Origin: Rhizobium mesoamericanum STM3625
Lineage (GTDB): Bacteria; Pseudomonadota; Alphaproteobacteria; Rhizobiales; Rhizobiaceae
Reading direction: 5' to 3'
Length of the DNA: 64,000 bases
NCBI RefSeq assembly: GCF_000312665.1
Contig: NZ_HF536773.1
Coordinates: 1,049,468 to 1,113,467 of the forward strand
Shown here: in pieces, positions 8,372 to 17,343 of the stretch
Layout of the letters: each line of letters starts with the position of its first letter
Position numbering within the stretch: position 1 is the first letter of the stretch
Notes under the pieces: generated by a model
The model's database searches: none
Told to the model about the DNA's origin: nothing
The model's input: only the letters and a program-made list of their open reading frames with translations
Program-made: the position numbers and the translations under genes

Positions 8372-9265
8372 ATGGTGATCAAAACTGAAAGCGATCTGAC
8401 GCCAGCCGTCCTCGCTGCAATGAATCGCACTGAAGACCCCCGCCTGCGAGAAATCCTCGTGGCGATGGTCACGCATCTTCATGCCTTCGTGCGCGAGGTT
8501 CGACTGACGGAGGTCGAGTTTCGCGAGACGACAGCGATACTGAATGAGATCGGGAAGCTGCATACTGATCACCACAACGAGTTTGTGCTGATGGCCGGTT
8601 CTCTTGGCGTGTCTTCACTTGTATGCCTGCTGAACAACGGCGACAGAGGTCAGACTGAGACCTCCCAGTCGCTGTTGGGCCCGTTCTGGCGCCTCAACTC
8701 TCCGCGAGTCGAAAATGGCGGGTCGATCATCCGATCCGAGACCCCTGGCACTCCCTTATTCGTGCATGCCAGGGTCGTCGACCGCGACGGCAAGCCAATT
8801 GCCGGCGCCGAAGTGGATGTGTGGCATGCATCTCCCGTCGGGCTTTATGAAAACCAGGACCCGGATCAGGCCGAGATGAACTTGCGCGGCAAATTCATGA
8901 CCGACGAGCAAGGTCGGTTCTGGTTCAGGACCGTCAAGATGGTCGGATATCCGATACCGGTCGATGGTGTTGTCGGACGCCTGCTCAAAGCGCAGGGGCG
9001 CCATCCGTACCGACCAGCGCACCTGCACGCACTGATCTTCAAGCATGGATACAAGACGCTGATTTCCCAGGTCTTTGACCCCAGCGACCCGAACATCGAC
9101 TCCGATGTTCAGTTCGGTGTCACAGCAGCGCTGACCGGCGACTTCATTCGTCACGAGGAGCCCCATCCGACCGAAGCGGATATTCCTGGTCCGTGGTTCT
9201 CGCTCGACTACACCTATGTCATGGAGCCCGGCGAAGCCGTTTTGCCGCGTCCCCCGATCAAATAA
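8372..9265 (+). CDS. Intradiol ring-cleavage dioxygenase (catechol/hydroxyquinol 1,2-dioxygenase type)
   Basis: 297 residues: an N-terminal dioxygenase_N helical domain (about 20-100) and a C-terminal beta-sandwich. The four non-haem Fe(III) ligands can be placed as Tyr159 (GLYENQD), Tyr193 (VGYPIP), His217 and His219 (RPAHLH). It would open a catechol-like ring between the hydroxyls using O2 to give a muconate. Having the N-terminal domain makes it closer to catechol/hydroxyquinol enzymes than to protocatechuate 3,4-dioxygenase. It leads the plus-strand operon. Confidence 0.9.
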   Translation: MVIKTESDLTPAVLAAMNRTEDPRLREILVAMVTHLHAFVREVRLTEVEFRETTAILNEIGKLHTDHHNEFVLMAGSLGVSSLVCLLNNGDRGQTETSQSLLGPFWRLNSPRVENGGSIIRSETPGTPLFVHARVVDRDGKPIAGAEVDVWHASPVGLYENQDPDQAEMNLRGKFMTDEQGRFWFRTVKMVGYPIPVDGVVGRLLKAQGRHPYRPAHLHALIFKHGYKTLISQVFDPSDPNIDSDVQFGVTAALTGDFIRHEEPHPTEADIPGPWFSLDYTYVMEPGEAVLPRPPIK

Positions 9266-9288
9266 TCACGACCAGCAGAGCAAACGAT

Positions 9289-10071
9289 ATGATCACAGAA
9301 GAAGAACGCCGGGCCGCGGCAGACGCGCTGCTCAAAGCTGAAATCGAGCGCAAGCCGATCATTCAGCCTAGCAAGACCTTCCCGAACCTCGAACTCGAGG
9401 ACGCCTATCGGATTCAGGCTTTGTGGGCGCAGGCGAGGGTGGCCAAGGGCGCACGGATCGTCGGGCATAAGATCGGCTTGACGTCACGCGCAATGCAGAT
9501 GGCTTCGAAGATGACGGAGCCAGACTACGGCTGCATTCTTGACGATGCGCTTTACAACGACGGAGCGCAGATCAGGGCGGATTTGTTTATCAAGCCGCGC
9601 CTTGAGGTCGAGCTGGCCTTTGTTATGGGTGAGGATCTCGTCGGGCCTGGCACCAGGATTTATGACGTCATGCGCGCGACCGAGTTCGTTGTCCCGGCGC
9701 TCGAGATTATCGACTACCGGACGGAAGTCCCTCGAGCGATCACCGATACCATTGCGGACAACGCAGCTTTCGGCGCCATCGTCGTTGGCGGCCGTATAAT
9801 TCGCCCGATGGACATTGATGTCCGGTGGGTAGGAGCGACTCTCTCCAAGAACGGCATCATCGAGGAATCGGGCGTGTCGGCGGCGATCATGGGACATCCG
9901 GCAGCCGGAATCGCGTGGCTGGTCAACAAGCTTCATGCTGTGGGCGGTGGCCTGAAGAAAGGACAAATAGTCCTGGCGGGCTCCTTCACGCGTCCTGTCG
10001 ATATCGTGAAAGGTGATGTGATCCAGGCCGACTATGGCCCTGTTGGCTCCATCGGCGTGTCGTTCGTGTGA
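9289..10071 (+). CDS. 2-oxo-hept-4-ene-1,7-dioate hydratase-like (HpaH/MhpD family)
   Basis: 260 residues from ATG 9289. It shows GHKIGLTSRAMQ, the acidic cluster in KPRLEVELAFVMGEDL, PALEIIDYR, and NAAFGAIVVGG, as in the FAH-fold hydratase/decarboxylase family needing Mg2+ or Mn2+. HpaH adds water to the 2-oxo-alkenoic diacid made after meta ring cleavage. A reading from 9193 would lie inside the dioxygenase gene. 23 bases separate it from that gene, and the aldolase starts 8 bases after it. Confidence 0.85.
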   Translation: MITEEERRAAADALLKAEIERKPIIQPSKTFPNLELEDAYRIQALWAQARVAKGARIVGHKIGLTSRAMQMASKMTEPDYGCILDDALYNDGAQIRADLFIKPRLEVELAFVMGEDLVGPGTRIYDVMRATEFVVPALEIIDYRTEVPRAITDTIADNAAFGAIVVGGRIIRPMDIDVRWVGATLSKNGIIEESGVSAAIMGHPAAGIAWLVNKLHAVGGGLKKGQIVLAGSFTRPVDIVKGDVIQADYGPVGSIGVSFV

Positions 10072-10079
10072 GGTGCTAG

Positions 10080-10853
10080 ATGGAACATCCTGTCAATCGG
10101 TTCAAGCAGAAGCTTCTCGCTGGTCAAAGTCAGATCGGCCTGTGGTGTGCCTTGCCGGGAAGCTACGCCGCGGAAATCGTCGCGCCTTCAGGTTTCGATT
10201 GGCTCCTGTTCGACACGGAACATTCCCCGGGTGACGTTTTGACCGTATTGCCGCAATTGCAGGCGGTCGCACCCTACGACGTTTCTCCAGTCGTCCGTCC
10301 TGCCATCAACGATCCCGTTCTCATCAAACGTTTCTTGGATATCGGCGTTCAGACACTGCTCATTCCCTACGTTCAGAACGTGGAAGAGGCGAAAGCCGCA
10401 GTGGCGGCCGTGCGATATCCTCCCGATGGAATTCGTGGTGTTTCTGCCCTGACGCGTGCCACTCGTTTTGGCCGAGTTGCGCACTATGCGCAAAATGCCG
10501 AACGGGAAATTTGCCTGTTGCTGCAAGTCGAGACGCGGGAAGCGCTTAACAGCCTTGAGGCGATTGCCTCGGTAGAGGGAGTGGATGGCGTCTTCATAGG
10601 ACCGGCAGACCTGGCAGCGAGTTTCGGACACAGGGGCCAACCGAACCACCCGGAGGTGGTCGAGGCAATTGTCGACGCGATTGAACGCCTGAAAGCGTTG
10701 GGCAAGCCTGCGGGCATTCTTACCCCGGATGAGAAGTTCGCGGCACGGTGCATCTCACTGGGAACGCTATTTACTGCCGTTGGTGTCGATGTCGCTGTTC
10801 TGGCGAGGGGATCAGAAGCACTCGCGGCACGGTTTGCATCGCAAGGAGCGTAA
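10080..10853 (+). CDS. HpcH/HpaI-family class II aldolase
   Basis: 257 residues. The FDTEHSP region near the N-terminus, LLIPYVQNVEEAKAAV, the GIRGVS loop, QVETREALN (metal-ligand Glu) and GVFIGPADLAASFG (metal-ligand Asp) fit 4-hydroxy-2-oxo-heptanedioate aldolase. It would split the hydrated product into pyruvate and an aldehyde. It directly follows the hydratase, as in hpa operons, but the extradiol dioxygenase (HpaD) and HpaE-like dehydrogenase are absent nearby. Confidence 0.88.
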   Translation: MEHPVNRFKQKLLAGQSQIGLWCALPGSYAAEIVAPSGFDWLLFDTEHSPGDVLTVLPQLQAVAPYDVSPVVRPAINDPVLIKRFLDIGVQTLLIPYVQNVEEAKAAVAAVRYPPDGIRGVSALTRATRFGRVAHYAQNAEREICLLLQVETREALNSLEAIASVEGVDGVFIGPADLAASFGHRGQPNHPEVVEAIVDAIERLKALGKPAGILTPDEKFAARCISLGTLFTAVGVDVAVLARGSEALAARFASQGA

Positions 10854-10857
10854 AGCA

Positions 10858-11553
10858 ATGCCGCAACGTGATGAACTCCTCACTGAAATCGCACCGACCG
10901 GAGTCATCAGAGCGGCGGTCAACATGTCAAATGCCGCACTTGTCCAACTCGATCCAGTGACAGGCACGCTAACAGGGTCGAGCGCGAAGATCGCGGTCGC
11001 ACTTGCAGCAGAACTTGACTGTGGTCTGTCGCTGGTTCGATACGGATCGGCCGCTGACATTCTTGCGGCTGCCGAAGGCGACGAATGGGACGTTGCGTTC
11101 ATTGCATCCGATCCATCACGTGCCGATAGGTTCTCCTTCTCGCCCCCCTATACCAGGGTGACCGCCAGCTTCCTGGTACCAGACAGCAGCCCGTTGGACA
11201 GCTTGGAGCATGTCGATGTCGAAGGAGTGCGCATCGCCGCCGCCAGAAACGCTGCTTATACAAAGCAGCTTGAGCGACAGGTTAAAAATGCAATTGTCCT
11301 CCATACCGAAAATCCCGCCTCCGCCCTCGGTATGCTCGTATCCTCCGAGTGCGATGCGGCCGCTGGCTTGACAGAGTCCCTGTCACGTTTCTGCGAGGAG
11401 AATCCAGGTTTCCGCGTTGTTGAGGGGCCATTCTCGGAAGTGCCTCAGGCGATCGCTGTCCATCGGAGCTGCGTTCGCGCTTCAACCTTCCTGTCTAATT
11501 TCATCGAGCAGCATTGCAGTGCGGGGAATGACGTAAACCCCGAATTTGGATGA
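10858..11553 (+). CDS. Leaderless solute-binding-like protein (SBP_bac_3 fold)
   Basis: 231 residues from ATG 10858 (AAGGAG upstream). It resembles amino-acid-type binding proteins: GVIRAAVNMSNAAL, GSSAKIAVALAAELD, DVAFIASDPSRADRFSFSPPYT and GVRIAAARNAAY. No signal peptide is visible, and the upstream in-frame sequence lies inside the aldolase gene and is not signal-like. It should stay in the cytoplasm, where it might sense or hold a pathway ligand. It ends the plus-strand operon. Confidence 0.75.
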   Translation: MPQRDELLTEIAPTGVIRAAVNMSNAALVQLDPVTGTLTGSSAKIAVALAAELDCGLSLVRYGSAADILAAAEGDEWDVAFIASDPSRADRFSFSPPYTRVTASFLVPDSSPLDSLEHVDVEGVRIAAARNAAYTKQLERQVKNAIVLHTENPASALGMLVSSECDAAAGLTESLSRFCEENPGFRVVEGPFSEVPQAIAVHRSCVRASTFLSNFIEQHCSAGNDVNPEFG

Positions 11554-11556
11554 TAT

Positions 11557-11571
11557 CGGATCGACGATCCG
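11557..11571. repeat. Perfect 15-base palindrome after the operon end
   Basis: CGGATCGACGATCCG lies just after the stop of the binding-like protein gene. It has no T-run after it, so an intrinsic terminator is doubtful; it may be an operator or an RNA hairpin. Confidence 0.35.
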
Positions 11572-11680
11572 CAAAGATGAGTTTGCAGCGACGATCACAA
11601 TCCTTTCGAAAGTGGGAAAGCCGCCAACAAGATCAAAAACCGACGGGCTAGGCCGCCAGTAGTTGACTGCGAAACTCATG

Positions 11681-11712
11681 TATAATAGGCGCTTCGGAAC
11701 GTTTTCCGGAAA
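11681..11712 (+). promoter_or_regulatory. Candidate -10 and palindrome before the adenylation-acyltransferase gene
   Basis: A perfect TATAAT (11681-11686) lies 41 bases before the start codon, and TTTCCGGAAA (11703-11712) is a perfect palindrome. The nearest -35-like TTGACT (11663-11668) is only 12 bases from the -10, too close for a classic promoter, so an activator such as the linked response regulator may be needed. Confidence 0.35.
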
Positions 11713-11726
11713 CCTAAAGCGCGAGC

Positions 11727-14363
11727 ATGACCCCTCTCGACATCTTCTCCGAAATCCTTCGCGCGGATGATCGCGTGGCGCTTATCTTCGCCGATGGGAG
11801 GACGCTTTCATACGCTGACCTCAACGCGCGAACGTTACGGTTTGCAGAGCGGCTGGGCCAAGGAGAAAAGCGGCTTATCGCAATCTCGGCGCAAACCTCG
11901 GAACATATGATCGTTGCATATCTAGGTGCCTTGCGCGCTGGCCACGCAGTGGCGATGCTGCCCCCATGCGACGACCGGCTATGGACCGATTTTCGAGCGG
12001 CCTTTCGACCCGACTTCACCTTCCGGCAAGCCGACGGCCGCTGGCGCCTGTTCGATGAAAGCCGGTCTGCGCGAAGCACGCAGCAACTTCATCCCGATCT
12101 CGCTCTCGTGCTCATGACCTCCGGCAGCTCGGGCACTGCCAAGGCCGTGCGCCTTTCATACGCCAATCTCGACGCCAATGCTCGCTCGATAGCAAATTAT
12201 CTCGACCTTTCCTCGGCGGACCGGGCTGCGTTGGTCCTGCCACTTCATTACTCCTACGGACTATCTGTCCTCCATTCTCACCTGGTCGCCGGCGGCAGTA
12301 TTTTCCTGCCCGATGTCTCCGTGATGAGCGACGATTTCGCACGAGTGATTGGCGAAAGCGGCTGCACCAATTTTTCGGGTGTGCCTTATTCCTACGAGCT
12401 CATGGAGAAGACCCCCTTTCGGGCGACTAGGCTCAAGACGATGCGCTTCATGACGGTCGCTGGCGGACGGCTCGCCCCCGAACTCATTCGCCTCTACCGA
12501 GATCACATGCGCGCCAATGGCGGTCGTTTCTTCGTCATGTACGGCCAGACCGAGGCTGCAGCCCGTATCGCCTTCGTGCCGCCAGAAAGCCTGTCGGACA
12601 ATGAAGAGCGGATCGGCATTGCCATCCCCGCCGGCAGCCTCAGCCTCGTGGATGATAACGGAAATCCGGTCGACCGACCGGGTGCTGCTGGGGAGCTCGT
12701 CTACGCAGGCCCGAACGTGATGATGGGCTACGGTTCAGATCGCATCGACCTTGCGCGCCCCGCCGAGGTCGAGGCGCTGCACACCGGCGATATCGCAGTC
12801 CGCGACGAGCAGGGTTTCTTCCGTATCGTCGGGCGGAAAAGCCGTTTCGCAAAGGTTGCAGGTCTGAGGATCGGCTTCGACATCATGGAGCAGGCTCTGG
12901 CGAAGGCAGGCATTGCTGCTGCCGTGGTGGGTGACGATGAAGGTCTGCAGGCCTATGTGACTGACATTGGCGCGGCTGATCGGACGCGGCGGACCCTTGC
13001 GGAGGCGAGCCATCTTCCCGTGAACCTGATCTCCGTTACTGAGCAAACGAGCCTCCCAAGGCTTGCTTCCGGCAAGATCGACTATGACAGCCTCGCAAAG
13101 ACGATGCAGCAAACGCGCGAGAAAGACCGTCCGGCGTCCGTCAGCGTGCTGGAAGCTTATGCCCGCGTCTTCTATCCGCTCACAGTCGGCCGCAATGACA
13201 GCTTTGTCTCGCTTGGCGGCGATTCTCTTCGTTTCCTGCAGCTAGCACTTGAACTCGACCGGCTTGGCCTCGACCTGCCGGAAGGCTGGGTGCACACGCG
13301 GATCGCCGAACTCGACAATTGCCTGAAGGCAAAACGCCCCTCCCGGATTGCAGACACAAGAGCGCTGCCAACCGATCTGGTCCTAAGGGCTGCGGCCATC
13401 CTGATGGTGGTGCTGCACCACGAGATGCTATGGCCCATCCCCGGCGGATCGGGCGTCATGATGCTCCTCGTCGGCTTCAGCCTAGCGCGCTTCCAGTCAG
13501 CCCACTTCCTTGCCGGCCAATTCCGCCCTGCGCTGCGGCCCGCCATCAACATTCTTACTCCCTATTTTTGCATTGTTGCCGCCTATGCTCTCGTGTGGCG
13601 GACGGTTCCCTGGGCCTCGATCATGTTGACCGGCAATTTTGGCTATGCCGACCCGGAGCGTCACGAGATGGTCCCCTATCTCTACTGGTTCATCGAAGCT
13701 TACGCACAGACGCTTCTCGTCTTCACGCTTATTTTCGCGATGCCTCGGGTGCGCAGGTTTGCGCTGGCACAACCTTTTGCCTTTTCGCTTGGCCTGCTCG
13801 GGATGGCAGTCGCCGCTCGCTTTTTTCTTCCTTTCGTCTTTGACATCGGCAACCGGCAGATTTTCACGATCTATTGGGGATTCCACCTCGCGATCTTCGG
13901 CTGGTGCGCCGGCCTTGCCGATAGTAACGCCCGGCGCATGGTTCTGATGGCGCTTGCTTCAGCAGTGCTTGGTTATCTCGCCTTCTGGGAGACGGTTTGG
14001 ATTGGAACGACGGTCAAGTATCTGACGATCTTCGCGGCGCTTCTTGCCCTTCTTTATCTGCCGCATATTCGCTTGCCCGTATGGCTCGGTCGCGTGGTGA
14101 CAGTGATTGCAGTCTCGGCCTTTCCCATCTACCTGCTGCACCGCTTCGCACCGGAACTGCTTATGATGCCCATAGCCGGCGCCTTGCCGGGCCCGGTCTT
14201 TCACCTGCTGGCCATTGCCGGTGGTCTGGCGATCGGCATTTTCGCCAACAACACTCTGGCGGAGATCCGCAATGCGCTGAGTGCAATGGCGACAGCCAGG
14301 AATACCAATGTGCCTCAGCCAGCACCTGTTGCTGCCGCGACCTCGCCTCGCGCGGGGCGATAG
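11727..14363 (+). CDS. Adenylation domain - carrier protein - membrane acyltransferase fusion
   Basis: 878 residues with three parts. Residues 1-465 are an AMP-forming adenylation domain: TSGSSGTAK (131-139), YGQTEA (272-277), TGD (353-355) and the C-terminal catalytic Lys450 in SGKID. Residues about 475-545 form an acyl/peptidyl carrier with GGDS (497-500), Ser500 being the phosphopantetheine site. From about 550 there is a multi-span acyltransferase-3 (OafA-like) membrane domain with HH at 564-565. The chain can thus activate a carboxylic acid, load it on its own carrier, and transfer it to a membrane-exposed acceptor, recalling DltA-DltC-DltB chemistry in one polypeptide. The substrate is unknown. 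Confidence 0.85.
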   Translation: MTPLDIFSEILRADDRVALIFADGRTLSYADLNARTLRFAERLGQGEKRLIAISAQTSEHMIVAYLGALRAGHAVAMLPPCDDRLWTDFRAAFRPDFTFRQADGRWRLFDESRSARSTQQLHPDLALVLMTSGSSGTAKAVRLSYANLDANARSIANYLDLSSADRAALVLPLHYSYGLSVLHSHLVAGGSIFLPDVSVMSDDFARVIGESGCTNFSGVPYSYELMEKTPFRATRLKTMRFMTVAGGRLAPELIRLYRDHMRANGGRFFVMYGQTEAAARIAFVPPESLSDNEERIGIAIPAGSLSLVDDNGNPVDRPGAAGELVYAGPNVMMGYGSDRIDLARPAEVEALHTGDIAVRDEQGFFRIVGRKSRFAKVAGLRIGFDIMEQALAKAGIAAAVVGDDEGLQAYVTDIGAADRTRRTLAEASHLPVNLISVTEQTSLPRLASGKIDYDSLAKTMQQTREKDRPASVSVLEAYARVFYPLTVGRNDSFVSLGGDSLRFLQLALELDRLGLDLPEGWVHTRIAELDNCLKAKRPSRIADTRALPTDLVLRAAAILMVVLHHEMLWPIPGGSGVMMLLVGFSLARFQSAHFLAGQFRPALRPAINILTPYFCIVAAYALVWRTVPWASIMLTGNFGYADPERHEMVPYLYWFIEAYAQTLLVFTLIFAMPRVRRFALAQPFAFSLGLLGMAVAARFFLPFVFDIGNRQIFTIYWGFHLAIFGWCAGLADSNARRMVLMALASAVLGYLAFWETVWIGTTVKYLTIFAALLALLYLPHIRLPVWLGRVVTVIAVSAFPIYLLHRFAPELLMMPIAGALPGPVFHLLAIAGGLAIGIFANNTLAEIRNALSAMATARNTNVPQPAPVAAATSPRAGR

Positions 14364-14473
14364 CTCAGCAAGAAGGATCTGCGATTGAGGAGCTTTTCGA
14401 AGCCCGCCACAACAATGCTTCAAATCGCCCTTCTCATCGGCAAATCTCCGTCTATTGCAGGAACGAAACGACC

Positions 14474-15130
14474 GTGCGCATTCTCCTTGTCGAAGACGAC
14501 AGCATTCTCGGCTCATCCTTGAAGAAGGCACTCGAAAAGCATGCCTATGGGGTCGACTGGATGCGCGACGGCGCGTCAGGTCTTGAAGCGACGGAGCATT
14601 CGGATTTTGCAGCCGTCATCCTTGACATCAACCTGCCGCGTCTCAGCGGCATCGAGGTGCTGAAAGCTGTGAGACGTAAAGGCAACGCCGTTCCCATCCT
14701 GCTTTTGACGGCGCTCGACAATGTCCGGCGAAAGGTCGAGGGTCTTGACGAGGGAGCGGACGACTATCTAGTCAAACCCTTCGATCTTGACGAACTGCTT
14801 GCCCGCCTGCGGGCGCTGATCCGGCGACGCGACGGCCGGACGGAAATCCTGCTTCGGTGCGGGGATATCGAGCTAGATCCATCGGCAATGGTAGCCCGCA
14901 AAGGCAACATACAGGTGCACACCACGGCAAAGGAGTTTCACCTGCTCAAGCTCCTGATGGAGCGCAGCGGTCGCTACGTGACGAAGAACGATATCGAATA
15001 CGCACTCTACGATGCCTATAGCAGCGTCGAAAGCAATGCCATCGAGGTCACGATCTACAATCTGCGCAAGAAGCTCGGCACCGATTTCATCAAATCGATC
15101 CGCGGCATTGGTTACATGATCGAACGATGA
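14474..15130 (+). CDS. OmpR/PhoB-type response regulator (QseB/TctD-like)
   Basis: 218 residues from a GTG at 14474 that gives the standard MRILLVEDD opening. The receiver has the acidic pair at 8-9, phospho-acceptor Asp51 (VILDINLPRLSG), Thr79 and Lys101 (KPF). The C-terminal winged helix shows TAKEFHLLKLLMERSGRYVTK and IEVTIYNLRKKLG. The frame is open far upstream, but that part is the shadow of the preceding gene. The stop overlaps the kinase start as ATGA. Likely controls the surrounding lipid-type genes. Confidence 0.93.
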   Translation: MRILLVEDDSILGSSLKKALEKHAYGVDWMRDGASGLEATEHSDFAAVILDINLPRLSGIEVLKAVRRKGNAVPILLLTALDNVRRKVEGLDEGADDYLVKPFDLDELLARLRALIRRRDGRTEILLRCGDIELDPSAMVARKGNIQVHTTAKEFHLLKLLMERSGRYVTKNDIEYALYDAYSSVESNAIEVTIYNLRKKLGTDFIKSIRGIGYMIER

Positions 15131-16503
15131 GGCCATCAACCCTTACGCGCAAGCTCTTCCTGCGGATCGCCCCTGTCGTCGTCGTGACGATCTTGGTGGT
15201 CGGCGCCTTCGCCTTCAAAAGCGCCACGCGCGAGATCAACAATATCTACGACGCGCAGCTTATCAATGATGCAAACGTATTGTGGGGGCTGCTGCACAAC
15301 CGGTTACAGCACTCGCCGGAGCACACGCCGCAACAGGTCGACGACATCGACTTCAACATGGACAATCAACTCGCCTTTAACGAGGACGCAGACGACTACG
15401 CCGATGCGCACATGTTCCGCGCCTGGGTGAACGGTAAGATCATTTTTTACTCCAGCACCGCATTTCTCTCCGACGTGCCCTATCAGAAAGCGGGCTTCAG
15501 CGACCTTTCTTACCGCGGTGAGAACTGGCGGCTTTACTCCTTGCCGATCCCGGCTTCGGGCATTGTCATGGAAGTCGGCGAAAAGATGTCCCTGCGCCAA
15601 ACCCTGGTTTCCAACATCCTTCTAAACCTGTTCTTTCCGCTTCTCGTGCTGGTGCCGGTAATCGGCTTTCTGATCTGGCTCGGGATCCACAATGGCCTGC
15701 GGACCATCCACGGGCTTGTGCACCAGATCCGCATCCGTTCGCCGGACGACCTTTCGGCCATTGCGGTCAAGGACCTGCCGAGGGACCTTTTGCCTCTCGG
15801 CCGGTCGATCAACCAGCTTCTCGAAAAGCTCGGCCGGTCCCTCACCCTTGAGCGGCGCTTTTCCGATCTTGCCGCCCATCAGCTACGCACGCCGCAGGCA
15901 AGCGTCAAACTATTGCTCCAGATGCTGGCAAGCACCGATAACCAGCAGGAGCAGAAGGCGATCATCTCGGATCTGGTGACCAGCAACAACAGAGCCACCC
16001 ATCTCATCGAGCAGTTGCTGCGCCTTGCCAGGGTCAGCCACCACCCGCTCGATCCGATGCCGGTTCAGATTTATCACATGATCGCGTCGATGATCGCGGA
16101 CTTCGGCAAGATCATCAATAGCCGCAATCTCGACGTCTCGCTGGAAGGGCCGGAATCGGCTCAGATCAGGACGGATGAATCGCTGCTGCAGATGATGATC
16201 AGCAATCTCCTGGACAATGCGATCAAATACACGCCGGTCGGCGGCGCGATCGAGGTCGTCCTCTCCGCGGAAAGCGCGTTCTGGCTGATATCGATCAGCG
16301 ATAGCGGACCAGGCATACCGCCCGAAGAGCGGGAGGCGGTGTTCAACCGCTTCTATCGTCTCGACACGCTGAATGCCGAAGGAGCAGGTCTCGGGCTTGC
16401 GATCGTTGCCGACACCGCAGACCGGCTTGCCGCTTCCGTGAAGCTATCCACCCCCTCGTATGGCAGCGGTCTGCGGGTCGAACTGCGGCTGCCGAAGAAC
16501 TGA
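15127..16503 (+). CDS. Sensor histidine kinase (QseC/TctE-like)
   Basis: 458 residues: membrane span about 14-30, a periplasmic sensor segment of about 130 residues rich in Asp/Asn (MDNQLAFNEDADDYADAH), a second span about 162-186, a HAMP-like linker, HisKA with His251 in AAHQLRTPQ, then an ATPase domain with N box SNLLDNAIKYTP and DSGPGIP and GAGLGLAIV. Gln after the His is as in TctE-like kinases. The acidic sensor segment could bind a cation or cationic peptide (inference). Confidence 0.92.
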   Translation: MRPSTLTRKLFLRIAPVVVVTILVVGAFAFKSATREINNIYDAQLINDANVLWGLLHNRLQHSPEHTPQQVDDIDFNMDNQLAFNEDADDYADAHMFRAWVNGKIIFYSSTAFLSDVPYQKAGFSDLSYRGENWRLYSLPIPASGIVMEVGEKMSLRQTLVSNILLNLFFPLLVLVPVIGFLIWLGIHNGLRTIHGLVHQIRIRSPDDLSAIAVKDLPRDLLPLGRSINQLLEKLGRSLTLERRFSDLAAHQLRTPQASVKLLLQMLASTDNQQEQKAIISDLVTSNNRATHLIEQLLRLARVSHHPLDPMPVQIYHMIASMIADFGKIINSRNLDVSLEGPESAQIRTDESLLQMMISNLLDNAIKYTPVGGAIEVVLSAESAFWLISISDSGPGIPPEEREAVFNRFYRLDTLNAEGAGLGLAIVADTADRLAASVKLSTPSYGSGLRVELRLPKN

Positions 16504-16637
16504 CGCAGGACCGACTGCGCCGATCACGATCCGCGACAACGGCTCCGTCATTTTTCATTTTCGCATCATTTTGCTCTCAGGTCTGCCTCATTGGCCATCG
16601 GTAAACACCACCGCAAGGCAGATCGAAGGACTATTTG

Positions 16638-17321
16638 ATGCAGGTATTTTCTGATTTTGACGGCACGATTTCCATTCAGGACGTGACGGATGTTGTGCTG
16701 TCCTGTTTTGCCGAGCCTGAGTGGGAAGACCTCGAGCAGCAATGGAAAGACGGACTGATCGGATCACGAGAGTGCATGCGCCGCCAGATCTCCCTCATTC
16801 GGGCAAGCCGTCGCGAACTGGACGCCATCCTTGACACCGTGGCAATCGACCCGGGCTTCCTCGCCTTCCGCGACTACTGCCGCATCAACGGCCTGCCCCT
16901 GACGATCGTCAGCGACGGCGTCGACTATTTCATCCGGCACGTGTTGAGGCGCAATGGCATCACCGATCTGCCGGTCGTTGCCAATCTGCTTCAATGTAGC
17001 GGTGTCGATGGCGTCGCCAGCTACACCCTGGCACCCACCTCCAACTCAGCCGGTTGTTCGTCCGGCTCGGGCGTGTGCAAATGCCGGATCGTCTCTGGCC
17101 GCGAGCCGGAGATCTATATCGGCGACGGACGGAGCGACTTCTGCGTCGCCGGTAGAGCCGACCTCGTCTTCGCTAAGGACAAGCTCGCCGACTACTGCGG
17201 CGACGAGAACATCCCATTCATCGCCTTCGATGATTTCGCCGACCTGCTTTCCAAAATGAAGGCCGTCATTCCGAGCATCGCGCGAGACCGTCGCGCGGTG
17301 CTGCAATCGAAAATCGCCTGA
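16638..17321 (+). CDS. HAD-superfamily phosphatase (MtnX/PHOSPHO1-like)
   Basis: 227 residues from ATG 16638 (AAGGA upstream). Motif I DFDGT has nucleophile Asp6 and Asp8, motif II TIVSDGVDYF, and motif IV IYIGDGRSDFCVA with its acidic pair. A Cys-rich segment CSSGSGVCKC lies in the cap-side region. HAD-IB relatives remove phosphate from small phosphoesters such as diketo-methylthiopentyl phosphate or phosphoethanolamine. It sits 22 bases before the aminotransferase gene, so it probably trims the phosphorylated precursor of the same product. Confidence 0.85.
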   Translation: MQVFSDFDGTISIQDVTDVVLSCFAEPEWEDLEQQWKDGLIGSRECMRRQISLIRASRRELDAILDTVAIDPGFLAFRDYCRINGLPLTIVSDGVDYFIRHVLRRNGITDLPVVANLLQCSGVDGVASYTLAPTSNSAGCSSGSGVCKCRIVSGREPEIYIGDGRSDFCVAGRADLVFAKDKLADYCGDENIPFIAFDDFADLLSKMKAVIPSIARDRRAVLQSKIA

Positions 17322-17343
17322 ATCAGAACACCGAGAGGCCCTT

